Assembly (NCBI RefSeq): GCF_012849055.1
Contig: NZ_CP051677.1
Location: forward strand, 3,177,001 to 3,241,000
DNA length: 64,000 nucleotides
From: Spirosoma rhododendri
GTDB lineage: Bacteria > Bacteroidota > Bacteroidia > Cytophagales > Spirosomataceae
Reading direction: 5' to 3'
Shown: positions 27,309 to 36,405 of the stretch, piece after piece
Numbering within the stretch: position 1 is the stretch's first letter
Layout: every line of letters begins with the position of its first letter
The notes under the pieces: generated by a model
The model's input: only the letters and a program-made list of their open reading frames with translations
Database searches by the model: none
What the model was told of the DNA's origin: nothing
Program-made: the position numbers and the translations under genes

Positions 27309-27431
27309 TTTCTGTCATCCCGAGCTTGCGACCGGGCCGCCGGAGCGGGGATCTTCGGTAACACGCAGCTCTGCTCGACATTCCCGAAGATCCCTCGGCA
27401 CCGGCCGCCCGGCTGCGTCGGGATGACAAAG
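27309..27431. repeat. Intergenic hairpin repeat, copy R7
   Basis: Diverged arms: CTGTCATCCCGAGC, a GC-rich block and GGGGATCTTCGG on the left; CCGAAGATCCCTCGG, a different GC-rich block and GTCGGGATGACAAAG on the right. It lies between GH115 (stop at 27461) and GH67 (start at 27261), both on the - strand. Confidence 0.9.
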
Positions 27432-27460
27432 ACGCTGGGATTACAGCAGGAATAGTTGGC

Positions 27461-30343
27461 TCACTTGTGACTCATGGTTGGTGCATCGCGCCGGAAGCTT
27501 TCGGGTGGCCCTAGGTAACTGGGCTTGACACCACCCCGGTCGATGACGAATTTCTGCACGACAACCGCCGGATCGACCAGCCAGTACTTTAGCGTGTGTT
27601 CCCCCGGCTTCGTCAAGCGGTGTTTGGTTGTCAGGATACGGATGTTGTTGGCGACCGACTGCTCCCAGACCCGCCCAGTTTCGTTGGCGTGCATATTAAC
27701 GATTTGGGGCGTTTCATCGTCGAACGAGATGGCGAAACGCAGGCCCTTATTGTCGTTGAAATTCAGCGTTGGCGATACGTAGGTCTGTACCTGCACCATA
27801 CCACTGTCGGCCAGAATCACCTGATACGTCAGCCGGGGCGACTGTCCGCCGGGTTGCTCGATGGCAGGCGTTGTGACCGGGGAACTGGTCATGCCCCCCG
27901 CCGTACGGCCAATGTCGGGTAGTCGCTGCCAGGTAGCTGTGGCGGTTTGGGTCGTATGCGTCGGGTGTTCGGCGTCGATGGAAACGTAGCCGTTGCTTTC
28001 CACGAATCCAACCGCCGGATCGAGCAGGGGAGACGCCGGGTTGTTGACAACCGCCTGCACGACAACCCGTTGCCCGTTGGGGCCGGTCAGTGTAATCGGT
28101 ACCTGCTGCGTACCGGCGGGTGCCTGTTTCCAGTTGACACCGACAAGTAGTCGCGTTTCCTGCCCGACGGTTCCCCCGGTCGTCGACAGGGTAAGCCAGG
28201 GAGCACCGGCGCTGGCCTGGAACGTAAACGGCGTTTGCCCCCGGTTGAAGAGGTCGATGTAGTATGTCTGCTGATTGTATTTGTCGAAGGTCGGCAACGT
28301 CAGTGAACTGCCCGCGCTGCCGGGAAACCAGTCGTCGCTGCCTTCGACGGTAAGACCCATATCGGCGGGTGTCGGTACGCTGATCGTTTCGGTCTTCGGC
28401 ATAGCGTTTTGGTTTGGCTGTTGCCAGTAGGTGTAGCCAATGTGGGTTTGGTCCATCATGTGCGTCCATTTGCCACCGGCCAGCGTATCGTTGTAGAAGC
28501 GCGTGATCTGCGCATCCCGCTCAAACAGCTTTTTTACCCGGTCGGCAAGGCTGTTCGCAGCCGACCGGCCCTGTTTGACGTACAGCCGGTTCCGACCCGC
28601 TGTTACGTAGAGTTCGTTCAGTGTCGCGCTGGCCTTGACGGGGTGGAGCACCAGTTGAAAATAAGCGTCCTGATAGGATGTAGGTAAGTCCTTCCCAATG
28701 CGTTCGGCCTCGCTGAGCAGTTGGTTATAGTCGGCCACGACGCGCTCAGCTTCACGGTAGTGAGTCAGGCTGTACGTGTCCGGGCTGAGCAGTTCGGGCT
28801 TGCGCCGGGCGTTGTACTGCGTGTAGGTCGTCAGGATGCGGGCAATGGCTTCGGCGTGTTTTGGGCCGAACTGCTGCTGAGCCCACAGCCGTGTGTAGTC
28901 CGTTAGTTTGTCGGCGGGCCAGGCGTTGGGGTTCCAGGCGTAGTCGAGGAAGAATTCGATGGGAAACTCCATCGGTTTGATATCACCCACGTTCACGATC
29001 CAGATTTGATCGACGCCGTGTTCGTAAGCCAGGTGCATCTGTTCCCGCGTCCGGGCAATGGTGTTGGTGTTGAGCCACTTGTAGTTGCGGGGACCGCCTA
29101 CGTAATCGTAGTGGTAATAGATGCCGTACCCGCCTTTGCGTTTCGGCGTACCCACGGTTGGTAACTTACGAAGGTTACCCCAGTTGTCGTCGCAGAGTAG
29201 CAGCGTTACGTCGTCGGGAACGCGCATGCCTTTGTCGTAGTAGTCCTGCACTTCCTTGTAGAGCGCCCATGACTGAGGTGTTTCGGCTGCCGGTTTGCCC
29301 GTTACGTCGCTGATAATGGTGCGCTGATCGGCTACGATTTTTTCGAGCAGGGCGGTGGCGGTTTCGCGGCTCATGGGTTCGTCGCCGTCGCCCCGCATTC
29401 CGACGCTCAGGATACTTTCGTTGGTGCCCATCCGCTCGACGCTTTTGCGCCAGAAGGCCCGCAGCGTCGAATCGTTAGTCTGGTAATTCCACGGCCCCTT
29501 GCCGTACCGACGCCATTCGTCGTGCGCCCGCATCAGCGGCTCGTGGTGCGACGTACCGATCACGACGCCGTATTCGTCGGCCAGCTTGGGGTTCTGCGGA
29601 TCGTCGTCGTAGAAGGCGTTGCCCCACATGGCAGGCCACAGGTAATTGCCTTTCAGCCGCAGAATCAGCTCGAATACGTGTTCGTAAAACTGGTGGTTAA
29701 ACCCGCCGAATTTGGCTTTCGTCCAGCCCGAGAGGGCAGGGGCCTCGTCGTTGATGAAGATGCCCCGGTATTTCACCGCCGGTGTGCCTGCCGTGTGCCG
29801 ACCCGGCAGCACGTACAGCGCCTTCTGGGTCTGTACCGGTACGTCGGCCCACCAATGCCAGGGCGAAACACCAATTTGCGCCGACAGGTCATACAGGCCG
29901 TAGATGGTCCCGCGTTTGTCGCTGCCCGCAATGACCAGCGCCGGGTCGACGCCCGGCATGGGGTTGTCGACAACCTGCGTGACGTACGTTTCCCACTTGC
30001 CGACAAGCCCGGAAAGGTCAATTTTCTTGTCGCTGACCAGCTTATCGATCAGCGGACTCTTACCGAGCGTGCCGACCAGTATCAATTCCTTTGGATCTTT
30101 CGAATCAGGCGACGGAGCCGGTTTAGCCCCCGTTACCCGAATGATGTCGGCTTCCAGACTTTTCATGGCCCGGCGCACCCCGGCGTATTCGTCAGGACCC
30201 GTCAACATGGCGGCTACCTGCCCCTTTAACGTGAGCGGAAACCGACCCTTGCCAGCCTGGGTAGCTACGTACTGGCCGGGAGTGACGGCAAAACTTTGAA
30301 TCCACAGATTCAGGATGAGCAGCGTAAACAGCAGACGTTTCAT
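27461..30343 (-). CDS. GH115 xylan alpha-1,2-glucuronidase
   Basis: A 960-residue secreted protein, signal peptide ending at IQSFAVT. It carries the GH115 core with GGFNHQFYEHVFELILRLKG, YLWPAMWGNAFYDDDPQNPK, GVVIGTSHHEPLMRAHDEW and VWIVNVGD-like DQIWIVNVGDIKPMEFP. The C-terminal part holds a beta-domain and a carbohydrate-binding-like region (PVTTPAIEQPGGQSPRLTYQ). GH115 removes (4-O-methyl)glucuronate from internal positions of long xylan, complementing GH67. It is the promoter-proximal - strand gene next to the regulator region, so it may lead the whole - strand group. Confidence 0.94.
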   Translation of the reverse strand: MKRLLFTLLILNLWIQSFAVTPGQYVATQAGKGRFPLTLKGQVAAMLTGPDEYAGVRRAMKSLEADIIRVTGAKPAPSPDSKDPKELILVGTLGKSPLIDKLVSDKKIDLSGLVGKWETYVTQVVDNPMPGVDPALVIAGSDKRGTIYGLYDLSAQIGVSPWHWWADVPVQTQKALYVLPGRHTAGTPAVKYRGIFINDEAPALSGWTKAKFGGFNHQFYEHVFELILRLKGNYLWPAMWGNAFYDDDPQNPKLADEYGVVIGTSHHEPLMRAHDEWRRYGKGPWNYQTNDSTLRAFWRKSVERMGTNESILSVGMRGDGDEPMSRETATALLEKIVADQRTIISDVTGKPAAETPQSWALYKEVQDYYDKGMRVPDDVTLLLCDDNWGNLRKLPTVGTPKRKGGYGIYYHYDYVGGPRNYKWLNTNTIARTREQMHLAYEHGVDQIWIVNVGDIKPMEFPIEFFLDYAWNPNAWPADKLTDYTRLWAQQQFGPKHAEAIARILTTYTQYNARRKPELLSPDTYSLTHYREAERVVADYNQLLSEAERIGKDLPTSYQDAYFQLVLHPVKASATLNELYVTAGRNRLYVKQGRSAANSLADRVKKLFERDAQITRFYNDTLAGGKWTHMMDQTHIGYTYWQQPNQNAMPKTETISVPTPADMGLTVEGSDDWFPGSAGSSLTLPTFDKYNQQTYYIDLFNRGQTPFTFQASAGAPWLTLSTTGGTVGQETRLLVGVNWKQAPAGTQQVPITLTGPNGQRVVVQAVVNNPASPLLDPAVGFVESNGYVSIDAEHPTHTTQTATATWQRLPDIGRTAGGMTSSPVTTPAIEQPGGQSPRLTYQVILADSGMVQVQTYVSPTLNFNDNKGLRFAISFDDETPQIVNMHANETGRVWEQSVANNIRILTTKHRLTKPGEHTLKYWLVDPAVVVQKFVIDRGGVKPSYLGPPESFRRDAPTMSHK

Positions 30344-30798
30344 ACGGCAGACGATCGGGTCGTCTCAGCGATCAGCGTTGAGTTGTGGTTCTTGAGTTAG
30401 TACTTCATGGGCAGGCCGGGAAGCTGGGTACGCAAAGTGAGCCTGTCATACCAGATACGATGCCCAACCGTTGCCGCCCGCTGTTTCACTTAGTAGATTA
30501 GGCTGCTTGTTTAAAAAAGCGATAGCAGCAAGCCTACCACAGATATTCTTATTGTACAAATGTTTTCAAGAAAATGTAAATATGCAATCGATTGCAGAAT
30601 TTTCGTGCAAATTGAGCTCCCGTTTTTGACCCGTATTGACTAATGGGCAGTTGATGCATAGTCAGTCGTACTTAATTTTAGGGATCGACTCTGGTTTTGC
30701 AACTATGCAATTCATGAACGAGGTACACTGAAAATTACACCTGTCAGCCTGTACACCTACCTAACTTTACGCACTGATCGCGGTCGGTGATCGTCAAT
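30344..30798. other. Divergent regulatory region between GH115 and the LacI-type regulator
   Basis: This 455-nt gap is AT-richer than its neighbours. Besides the perfect palindrome at 30583-30596 it holds TGCAA half sites at 30699 and 30708, and a possible -7-like element TAACTTTAC at about 30762-30770 upstream of the regulator. No gene is visible. Confidence 0.6.
30583..30596. promoter_or_regulatory. Candidate LacI-family operator
   Basis: TGCAATCGATTGCA is a perfect 14-bp palindrome with a central CG, the form that LacI/PurR-type proteins bind. It lies 203 nt upstream of the LacI-type gene and 240 nt upstream of GH115. Binding is inferred. Confidence 0.55.
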
Positions 30799-31824
30799 AT
30801 GACCAAAGAAGTAACGATTTACGACATCGCGAAACGATTGAATTATTCCCCGGCAACCGTCAGCCGGGCGCTTAATGATCACCCGGCCATCCGGGGTGAA
30901 ACGAAAGAGCTGATCAATGCCACGGCTCAGCAGATGGGCTATCGGTCCAACACATTCGCCAGCAATCTGCGTCGGCAAAAGACGTCGACGCTGGGGATTA
31001 TCGTGCCCCGGCTCAACAGCAATTTCATGTCGAGGGTACTGGCTGGGATGGAAAAGGCGGCCAACGATGCTTCCTACAATCTGATTATCACTCAGTCGCT
31101 GGAATCCGAGATCAAGGAAGTCGCCAATGCCAAAACGCTGTTCGATAGCCGGGTCGATGGGCTGCTGGTGTCTGTCGCGTACAATACCGAGTCGAACGAG
31201 CACTTTGAAACGTTTATACGCCGGGGGGTTCCGGTCCTGTTTTTCGACCGGGTTATTCAGCATCCCAAATGCGTGAGCGTGTCGATCGATAACGAGATGG
31301 CCGGCTATGAAGCAACCCGCCATCTGCTCGAACAGGGGTGTCGGCGCATCGCGCACATCACCGGAATTATGCGCCGGAACGTCTACGGCGACCGGCTGGC
31401 CGGGTATCGCCGGGCGCTGAACGAGCAGGCCCTTTCGGTCGATGATAGTCTGGTGGTTGAATCCGACCTGAGTTTTGAAGCGGGGTATCAGGCTGGGCAG
31501 GCGATACTGGCGATGCCCAACCGCCCCGACGGCATCTTCGTTGCCAACGATTTTTGCGCGGCTGGGTGCATGCTGGCGCTTAAACAGGCGGGTATCAGCA
31601 TACCCGGCGATATGGCGATTGTCGGCTTCAACGACGACCCCGTCGCGCAGGTGATAAGCCCCAGGCTGACGACCGTACACTATGCCGGTGAAAAAATGGG
31701 CGAGATTGCCGCCCGCAGCCTGATCAACTTTCTTAATGGCCTACAGGATATACAGGCCACGAATCGAATTGTGCTGCGATCCGAACTGGTTGTCAGAGAA
31801 TCGTCGGTCAGACGCGGAAAGTAG
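30799..31824 (+). CDS. LacI family transcriptional regulator
   Basis: A 341-residue regulator. The N-terminal helix-turn-helix reads VTIYDIAKRLNYSPATVSRA, followed by the hinge-helix region RSNTFASNLRRQKTSTLGII. The rest is a periplasmic-binding-protein-like sensor domain (GIIVPRLNSNFMSRVLAGM, DGIFVANDFCAAGCMLAL, MAIVGFNDDPVAQVISPRLT). ATG 30799 is preferred to an upstream GTG at 30787 because family members begin just before this helix. It likely senses a xylan-derived sugar or uronate and controls the divergent GH115 transcript and possibly the locus. Ligand is unknown. Confidence 0.92.
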   Translation: MTKEVTIYDIAKRLNYSPATVSRALNDHPAIRGETKELINATAQQMGYRSNTFASNLRRQKTSTLGIIVPRLNSNFMSRVLAGMEKAANDASYNLIITQSLESEIKEVANAKTLFDSRVDGLLVSVAYNTESNEHFETFIRRGVPVLFFDRVIQHPKCVSVSIDNEMAGYEATRHLLEQGCRRIAHITGIMRRNVYGDRLAGYRRALNEQALSVDDSLVVESDLSFEAGYQAGQAILAMPNRPDGIFVANDFCAAGCMLALKQAGISIPGDMAIVGFNDDPVAQVISPRLTTVHYAGEKMGEIAARSLINFLNGLQDIQATNRIVLRSELVVRESSVRRGK

Positions 31825-31872
31825 CACGACCGGGCCGGTGCCCGCTCAATTCCGTTAAATCCGACTTCGGCT

Positions 31873-31881
31873 CTATCTTTA
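31873..31881 (+). promoter_or_regulatory. Possible Bacteroidota -7 promoter element
   Basis: TATCTTTAC resembles the TAnnTTTG -7 element of Bacteroidota promoters and lies 36 nt before the CocE/NonD hydrolase start. A similar TAACTTTAC precedes the LacI-type gene. No clear -33 element was found. Confidence 0.3.
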
Positions 31882-31916
31882 CACCCACTCTTTGTACCGC
31901 ATAAACCATCAACTTC

Positions 31917-33848
31917 ATGAAAAAATGGCTGCTTAGCCTGTCGATTTGTGTGGCGGTGCTGCCCGCTCTGGCGCAGACTACACCACCCCGACCCAACAAT
32001 ACCTTCGTCCGTGATAATTTTCAGAAGCAGGAATACGACATTCCCATGCGCGACGGCACGAAGCTGCATACCAACGTCTACATCCCCAAAGACGCGTCGG
32101 CGGCCAACAAGTACCCATTCCTGATGCAGCGTACCTGCTACAGTGTGGCCCCCTACGGCCCCGACACGTACCCGAACGGTTTAGGCCCCTCGGGCACGCT
32201 CATGCGCGACAAATACATCTTCGTGTACCAGGACGTGCGCGGGCGCTGGGATTCCGAAGGTACCTGGACCAACATGACCCCCACGGTGACCGATCAGCCG
32301 TCGGCGGCTGACCAGAAGAAGCGTGGCAAAGCCCCCGCCCGGCAGTCGGCGATGGCGGTCGATGAAAGCTCGGACACCTACGATACCATCGACTGGCTGC
32401 TCAAAAACGTGCCGAATAACAACGGCCGGGTTGGGCAATGGGGCATCAGCTACCCCGGTTTCTACACCATCGCCGGGGCCGTAGCGGCTCACCCCGCCCT
32501 GAAAGCATCGTCGCCACAAGCCCCCGTATCGGACTTTTTCTTCGACGATTTCCACCACAACGGCGCGTTCATTCAGGCGTACATGTTTACGTTTCCCGTG
32601 TTCGGGATTCAGCACCCCGGCCCGACAACGAAAGCGTGGTACGAGGATCAGATCATCAACACCGGCTCGAAAGACGGGTATCAGTGGCAGTATGACCTTG
32701 GCCCGCTGAAGAATGCCGACAAATACTACAAAGACAATTTTTACTGGCAGGAAACCGTCAACCACCCCAACTACGACGAGTTCTGGCAGAAGCGCAGCAT
32801 CATTCCCCACCTGAAAAATATCAAACATGCCGTGATGACGGTGGGCGGCTGGTTCGACGCGGAAGATCTCTACGGCCCGCTAACGATTTATAAGACAGTC
32901 GAGAAGAATAACCCCGGCACCTACAATACACTCGTTATGGGGCCGTTCGGCCACGGCCGGTGGTCGCGCGAAACGGGCCACACCATGCACAGCAACGTGT
33001 ATTTCGGCGACAGCATTGCGACGTTCTACCAGCGTAACATCGAAGCCAAATTTTTCGACCACTTCCTGAAAGGCTCAGGCGATGGCAAATCGGGTCTGCC
33101 CGAAGCGTATCTGTTCAATACGGGTCGCAACGAGTGGAAAACCTTCGACAAATGGCCCGCGCCCACCGCTCAGCCAATGCAGCTTGGGTTGCGCAACAGC
33201 GGCAAACTCGACATGGGTAGTAAAGGCAGCGCCAGCGCGTTCTCGGAATTCGTCAGCGACCCCGCCAAACCCGTGCCGTACACCGAAGACAACACGACGA
33301 CGCTTGGGTTTACGCCGTTCAATTACATGTCGGAAGATCAGCGTTTCGCCAGCCGACGCCCCGATGTGCTCACCTTCCAGACCGACGTACTAACCGACGA
33401 CGTGACGCTGGCTGGCGAACTGATGGCAAAGCTGAACGTCAGCACGACCGGTACCGATGCCGACTGGGTTGTGAAACTGATCGACGTATACCCGCCCAAC
33501 GAGCCGAATCACCCGTACATGCCGAACAAGAATATTACGCTTGGCAACTACCAGCAGATGGTTCGTTCGGAGGTGATGCGCGGCCGGTTCCGCAACTCGT
33601 TTGAAAAGCCCGAACCCTTCGTGGCCAACCAGCCGACACCGGTCAACGTCCGCTTGCAGGATGTACTGCACACGTTCAAAAAAGGCCACCGTATCATGGT
33701 GCAGGTTCAAAGCACCTGGTTCCCGCTCATCGACCGGAATCCGCAGAAGTATGTCGATAATATCTACAAGGCGGAAGCTGCTGATTTTCAGAAAGCTACC
33801 CACCGCGTTTACGATGATTCAGTGATTGAGGTGTCGGTATTGAAATAA
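31917..33848 (+). CDS. CocE/NonD family serine hydrolase (X-Pro dipeptidyl peptidase S15-like)
   Basis: A 643-residue secreted protein, signal peptide ending at PALAQTT. The N-terminal hydrolase domain has DIPMRDGTKLHTNVYIP, the nucleophile elbow QWGISYPGFYTIA, GGWFDAEDLYGP, where the acid aspartate is expected, and GPFGHGRWSRETGH with the histidine. The C-terminal beta domain (from about residue 430) is the X-Pro DPP-type jelly roll. Members cleave acyl or ester bonds (cocaine esterase, glutaryl acylase) or peptides. A role in removing acyl groups in the neighbouring xylan pathway is possible but not shown. Confidence 0.85.
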   Translation: MKKWLLSLSICVAVLPALAQTTPPRPNNTFVRDNFQKQEYDIPMRDGTKLHTNVYIPKDASAANKYPFLMQRTCYSVAPYGPDTYPNGLGPSGTLMRDKYIFVYQDVRGRWDSEGTWTNMTPTVTDQPSAADQKKRGKAPARQSAMAVDESSDTYDTIDWLLKNVPNNNGRVGQWGISYPGFYTIAGAVAAHPALKASSPQAPVSDFFFDDFHHNGAFIQAYMFTFPVFGIQHPGPTTKAWYEDQIINTGSKDGYQWQYDLGPLKNADKYYKDNFYWQETVNHPNYDEFWQKRSIIPHLKNIKHAVMTVGGWFDAEDLYGPLTIYKTVEKNNPGTYNTLVMGPFGHGRWSRETGHTMHSNVYFGDSIATFYQRNIEAKFFDHFLKGSGDGKSGLPEAYLFNTGRNEWKTFDKWPAPTAQPMQLGLRNSGKLDMGSKGSASAFSEFVSDPAKPVPYTEDNTTTLGFTPFNYMSEDQRFASRRPDVLTFQTDVLTDDVTLAGELMAKLNVSTTGTDADWVVKLIDVYPPNEPNHPYMPNKNITLGNYQQMVRSEVMRGRFRNSFEKPEPFVANQPTPVNVRLQDVLHTFKKGHRIMVQVQSTWFPLIDRNPQKYVDNIYKAEAADFQKATHRVYDDSVIEVSVLK

Positions 33849-33871
33849 GGACATTACGTCAAGTATACGGG

Positions 33872-33906
33872 CAGGGGTCTGGTGAAAACGGGGCTCCTGC
33901 TTTTTC
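33872..33906 (+). terminator. Rho-independent terminator after CocE/NonD hydrolase
   Basis: GCAGGGGTC (33872-33880) pairs with GGCTCCTGC (33893-33901), allowing two G-U pairs, followed by TTTTT. It closes the xylan-side block. Confidence 0.7.
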
Positions 33907-34086
33907 ATAAATTTATGTAACCGTCACTCGCCTGAGTAGTCAGAACTGTATAGGCGCACAATACAAACCGCCCCTTTGATTTAATGACCAGTTGTCAAAA
34001 GAATCAGGTAAGCGACAAATACCAGCCTATGTTTCCTGATGAATGCCCCCCATTTTGGGTTGTTTGTCGAAAAGATGTTCCGTTCA

Positions 34087-34114
34087 GTCACAGAACGGCT
34101 CACCTTTGTCACAG
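34087..34114 (+). promoter_or_regulatory. Direct repeat GTCACAG spaced 21 bp
   Basis: GTCACAG occurs at 34087-34093 and again at 34108-34114, start to start 21 bp, or two helical turns. It sits 54-81 nt before the GT2 start. Such spacing is often used by dimeric activators. Function inferred only. Confidence 0.35.
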
Positions 34115-34167
34115 TCCTGACGGCCTAACTAACCCATAAGAACGTACGCTGTTACCCACCTACCGAT

Positions 34168-35376
34168 ATGTTTGTACTCGAATCTGTTTACGCAATTGTT
34201 CTCCTCTACCTGGGACTGAGTGTGCTGTTTCTGGCCGTGTTCGCCGTTGCGGGTCGGTTTGGTGGCACCGACGACGTAAGCCCCGCCATCACGCCGGCCA
34301 CCTACCGAAAAATTGGTGTGCTGATTCCGGCCTACAAGGAAGATGCCGTTATCATTGAGTCGGTACGGACCAACCTGCGGCAGAAGTACCCCACCGATCG
34401 TTTCGAGCTGATCGTCATTGCCGATTCGATTCATCCGTCGGTGCTGGCTCAGCTGGCCGAATTGCCGATCCGGGTTATCCCGGTATCGTTTGAAACCTCG
34501 ACCGTTTCAAAGGCCATCAACGCAGCACTGGCGCAGATTCCGGCCGGGCAGTACGACGTGCTGATGGTAGCTGACGCTGACAACCACATGGCTACCGACT
34601 TTCTAAGCCGCATTAACCTGGCCTTCGAGCAGGGCTGGCAGGCCGTACAGGGGCACCGGGTTGCGAAGAACACGAATACGAGCGTGGCCGTGCTGGACGC
34701 AATCAGCGAAGAAATAAACAACCACCTGTTCCGGCAGGGAAGCCGCGCCCTGGGCCTGGCATCGTCAATCATCGGGTCGGGTATGGCATTCGAGCCGGAA
34801 CTGATGCGGGCGGGTATGGCCAGCCTGCACACGATGGGTGGCTACGATAAAGAACTTGAAATGAATATTGTGCTGGCGGGCCGCCCCATCGCCTACCTCG
34901 CCGATGCGTATATCTACGACGAAAAAGTAGCCAGCAAAGCGGTATTCGAGAATCAACGTACCCGCTGGATTGCCGCTCAGTGGCAGTTTCTGGCCCACTA
35001 CTTCCGTCCCGGTCTGCGCGAGCTGTCGGCTAGTCGGATGATGAGTGGCTTCAAAATGATACAGGCAATGGTGTTGCCCCGGGTGTTGCTGCTGGGCGTA
35101 CTAACGTTGCTCTCGGCATTAAGTTTGCTGGCGACGCAGCCGTTTTTTCAGCTTGCCGCGCCTGCCCTCTTACTCACATTATGCCTGAGTTTGGCGATTT
35201 CGGTGCCAAATTATCTCTGGAAGCGGCTGACGGTGCGTGAATTGCTAGTACTGCCTGTACTGATGCTTCGCTTTGCGCGGGCCATGCTCAACATGCGGAA
35301 AGCGTTCCGCCGGTTTATGCATACGCCCCACACCGGAACCCCCGATGTTCAGTTGCAGCCAAACAAATCCGCTTAG
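34168..35376 (+). CDS. Membrane glycosyltransferase family 2 (processive type)
   Basis: A 402-residue inner membrane protein. One N-terminal transmembrane helix (IVLLYLGLSVLFLAVFAVAG) is followed by a cytoplasmic GT-A domain with IGVLIPAYKEDAVI, the metal-binding DAD in MVADADNHM, and the QxxRW motif in ENQRTRWIAAQW. Then two or three C-terminal helices follow (LLLGVLTLLSALSLLA and AALLLTLCLSLAISV-like). QxxRW is typical of processive enzymes such as hyaluronan, chitin or cellulose synthases. It probably makes or starts an exopolysaccharide. It is the first gene of a + strand block that continues into TolC-like and Wzc-like genes. Confidence 0.82.
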   Translation: MFVLESVYAIVLLYLGLSVLFLAVFAVAGRFGGTDDVSPAITPATYRKIGVLIPAYKEDAVIIESVRTNLRQKYPTDRFELIVIADSIHPSVLAQLAELPIRVIPVSFETSTVSKAINAALAQIPAGQYDVLMVADADNHMATDFLSRINLAFEQGWQAVQGHRVAKNTNTSVAVLDAISEEINNHLFRQGSRALGLASSIIGSGMAFEPELMRAGMASLHTMGGYDKELEMNIVLAGRPIAYLADAYIYDEKVASKAVFENQRTRWIAAQWQFLAHYFRPGLRELSASRMMSGFKMIQAMVLPRVLLLGVLTLLSALSLLATQPFFQLAAPALLLTLCLSLAISVPNYLWKRLTVRELLVLPVLMLRFARAMLNMRKAFRRFMHTPHTGTPDVQLQPNKSA

Positions 35377-35595
35377 TAAATTCGGGTGTGACAGCCAGAT
35401 TAAAAAGTAGTCTGAATAACTAGAGCAGGTAGGATTACGCAAGCAACGCAGACCGCATCAGCCTGACACCGGTCGGTCGACTGGTGAACAAGCACCGTAA
35501 TTAAAACGGGGCAGCGTTTGGGAGTAGAGAAGTACGGAGTTCAGCCACCTGAACCCGTTTTCTCCGTTACAAACCTCGCCCCTGCACAAGTAAGT

Positions 35596-36405
35596 ATGAA
35601 ATCTGTTCTGGGTCGGGTAAGCATTGGAGTACTGGTAGGGCTGCTGATCAGCCAGGTGAGTATGGGGCAGGCGCAGCAGAAAAGCGTGCGCGGGCTAGTA
35701 TCGTTCGGTCAGGCGACGGGCGTAACGGGCGACACCTCGTTTCTGGATGTCGACAAAGATATCGCCATTCAGCTGTTGCCGTTTGAGGAGCTGACCAAGA
35801 TCGCTACGGCTTATTCACCCCTGTTGAAGTATCAGGGCGAGATTGCTAATTCGCTCGATGCCGGGTACCAGATTTCCAAGCTACAGATCCTGCAAAATAT
35901 GTCGGCTTACGGCAACTATTCGGCGGGTAACCAGGCCATCGTATCGTCGGGTGTTAATATTCCCAGTGGTGTCGATCCGGTTTCGCAGATTGCCAACGGC
36001 TACCGCTTTGGTGTCGACATGCGCGTGACACTGTATGATCTGTTTGGTCGCAAACAGCAGATGAAACAGGCGTACTCGAACTACCGCGCATCGGTGCTGC
36101 AAAAAGACATTATTGCGCAGGAAATCCGGCGGTCGCTGATCGGTATTTATCAGGATATGATTACGGCGCAGCAGGTGCTGAAAACCCGCCTGCTCGACGA
36201 ACAGGCGTCGCTGACGGCGTACCGCATCGCAGAAGCGGAAACGCAGAAGGGACGGGGGAACGCCGAAACGCTGGCTAACGCGCTGAACCGCTACGCACAG
36301 GCAAAGTCATATTCTGAGCAGGTCAAAGGCGAGTTTTTAAAGAATGTTCGGTATTTTGAGACACTCGTAGGACAACCTCTTCAACGGCTAAAACGAATCA
36401 ACTAA
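35596..36405 (+). CDS. Short TolC-like outer membrane protein
   Basis: ATG 35596 gives a signal peptide (MKSVLGRVSIGVLVGLLISQ); a TTG further upstream would add 26 residues with no leader character. The mature part is largely helical, with FEELTKIATAYSPLLKYQG at the start and DLFGRKQQMKQAYSNYRAS in the middle, typical of TolC-like repeats. At 269 residues it is only about half the length of an ordinary TolC protein and shows one repeat, not two. Its stop overlaps the start of the next gene (TAATG), so it is translationally coupled to the Wzc-like protein. A role in exporting polysaccharide or the megasynthase product is inferred. Confidence 0.7.
   Translation: MKSVLGRVSIGVLVGLLISQVSMGQAQQKSVRGLVSFGQATGVTGDTSFLDVDKDIAIQLLPFEELTKIATAYSPLLKYQGEIANSLDAGYQISKLQILQNMSAYGNYSAGNQAIVSSGVNIPSGVDPVSQIANGYRFGVDMRVTLYDLFGRKQQMKQAYSNYRASVLQKDIIAQEIRRSLIGIYQDMITAQQVLKTRLLDEQASLTAYRIAEAETQKGRGNAETLANALNRYAQAKSYSEQVKGEFLKNVRYFETLVGQPLQRLKRIN

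Larger units (their letters stand above)
33849..34167. other. Intergenic region before the exopolysaccharide/megasynthase block
   Basis: The first 60 nt contain a terminator hairpin. The rest is AT-richer and contains a CCGTTC/GAACGG hairpin (34080-34098) and a repeated GTCACAG motif. It is the likely promoter region for the GT2 gene at 34168. No gene seen. Confidence 0.5.
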
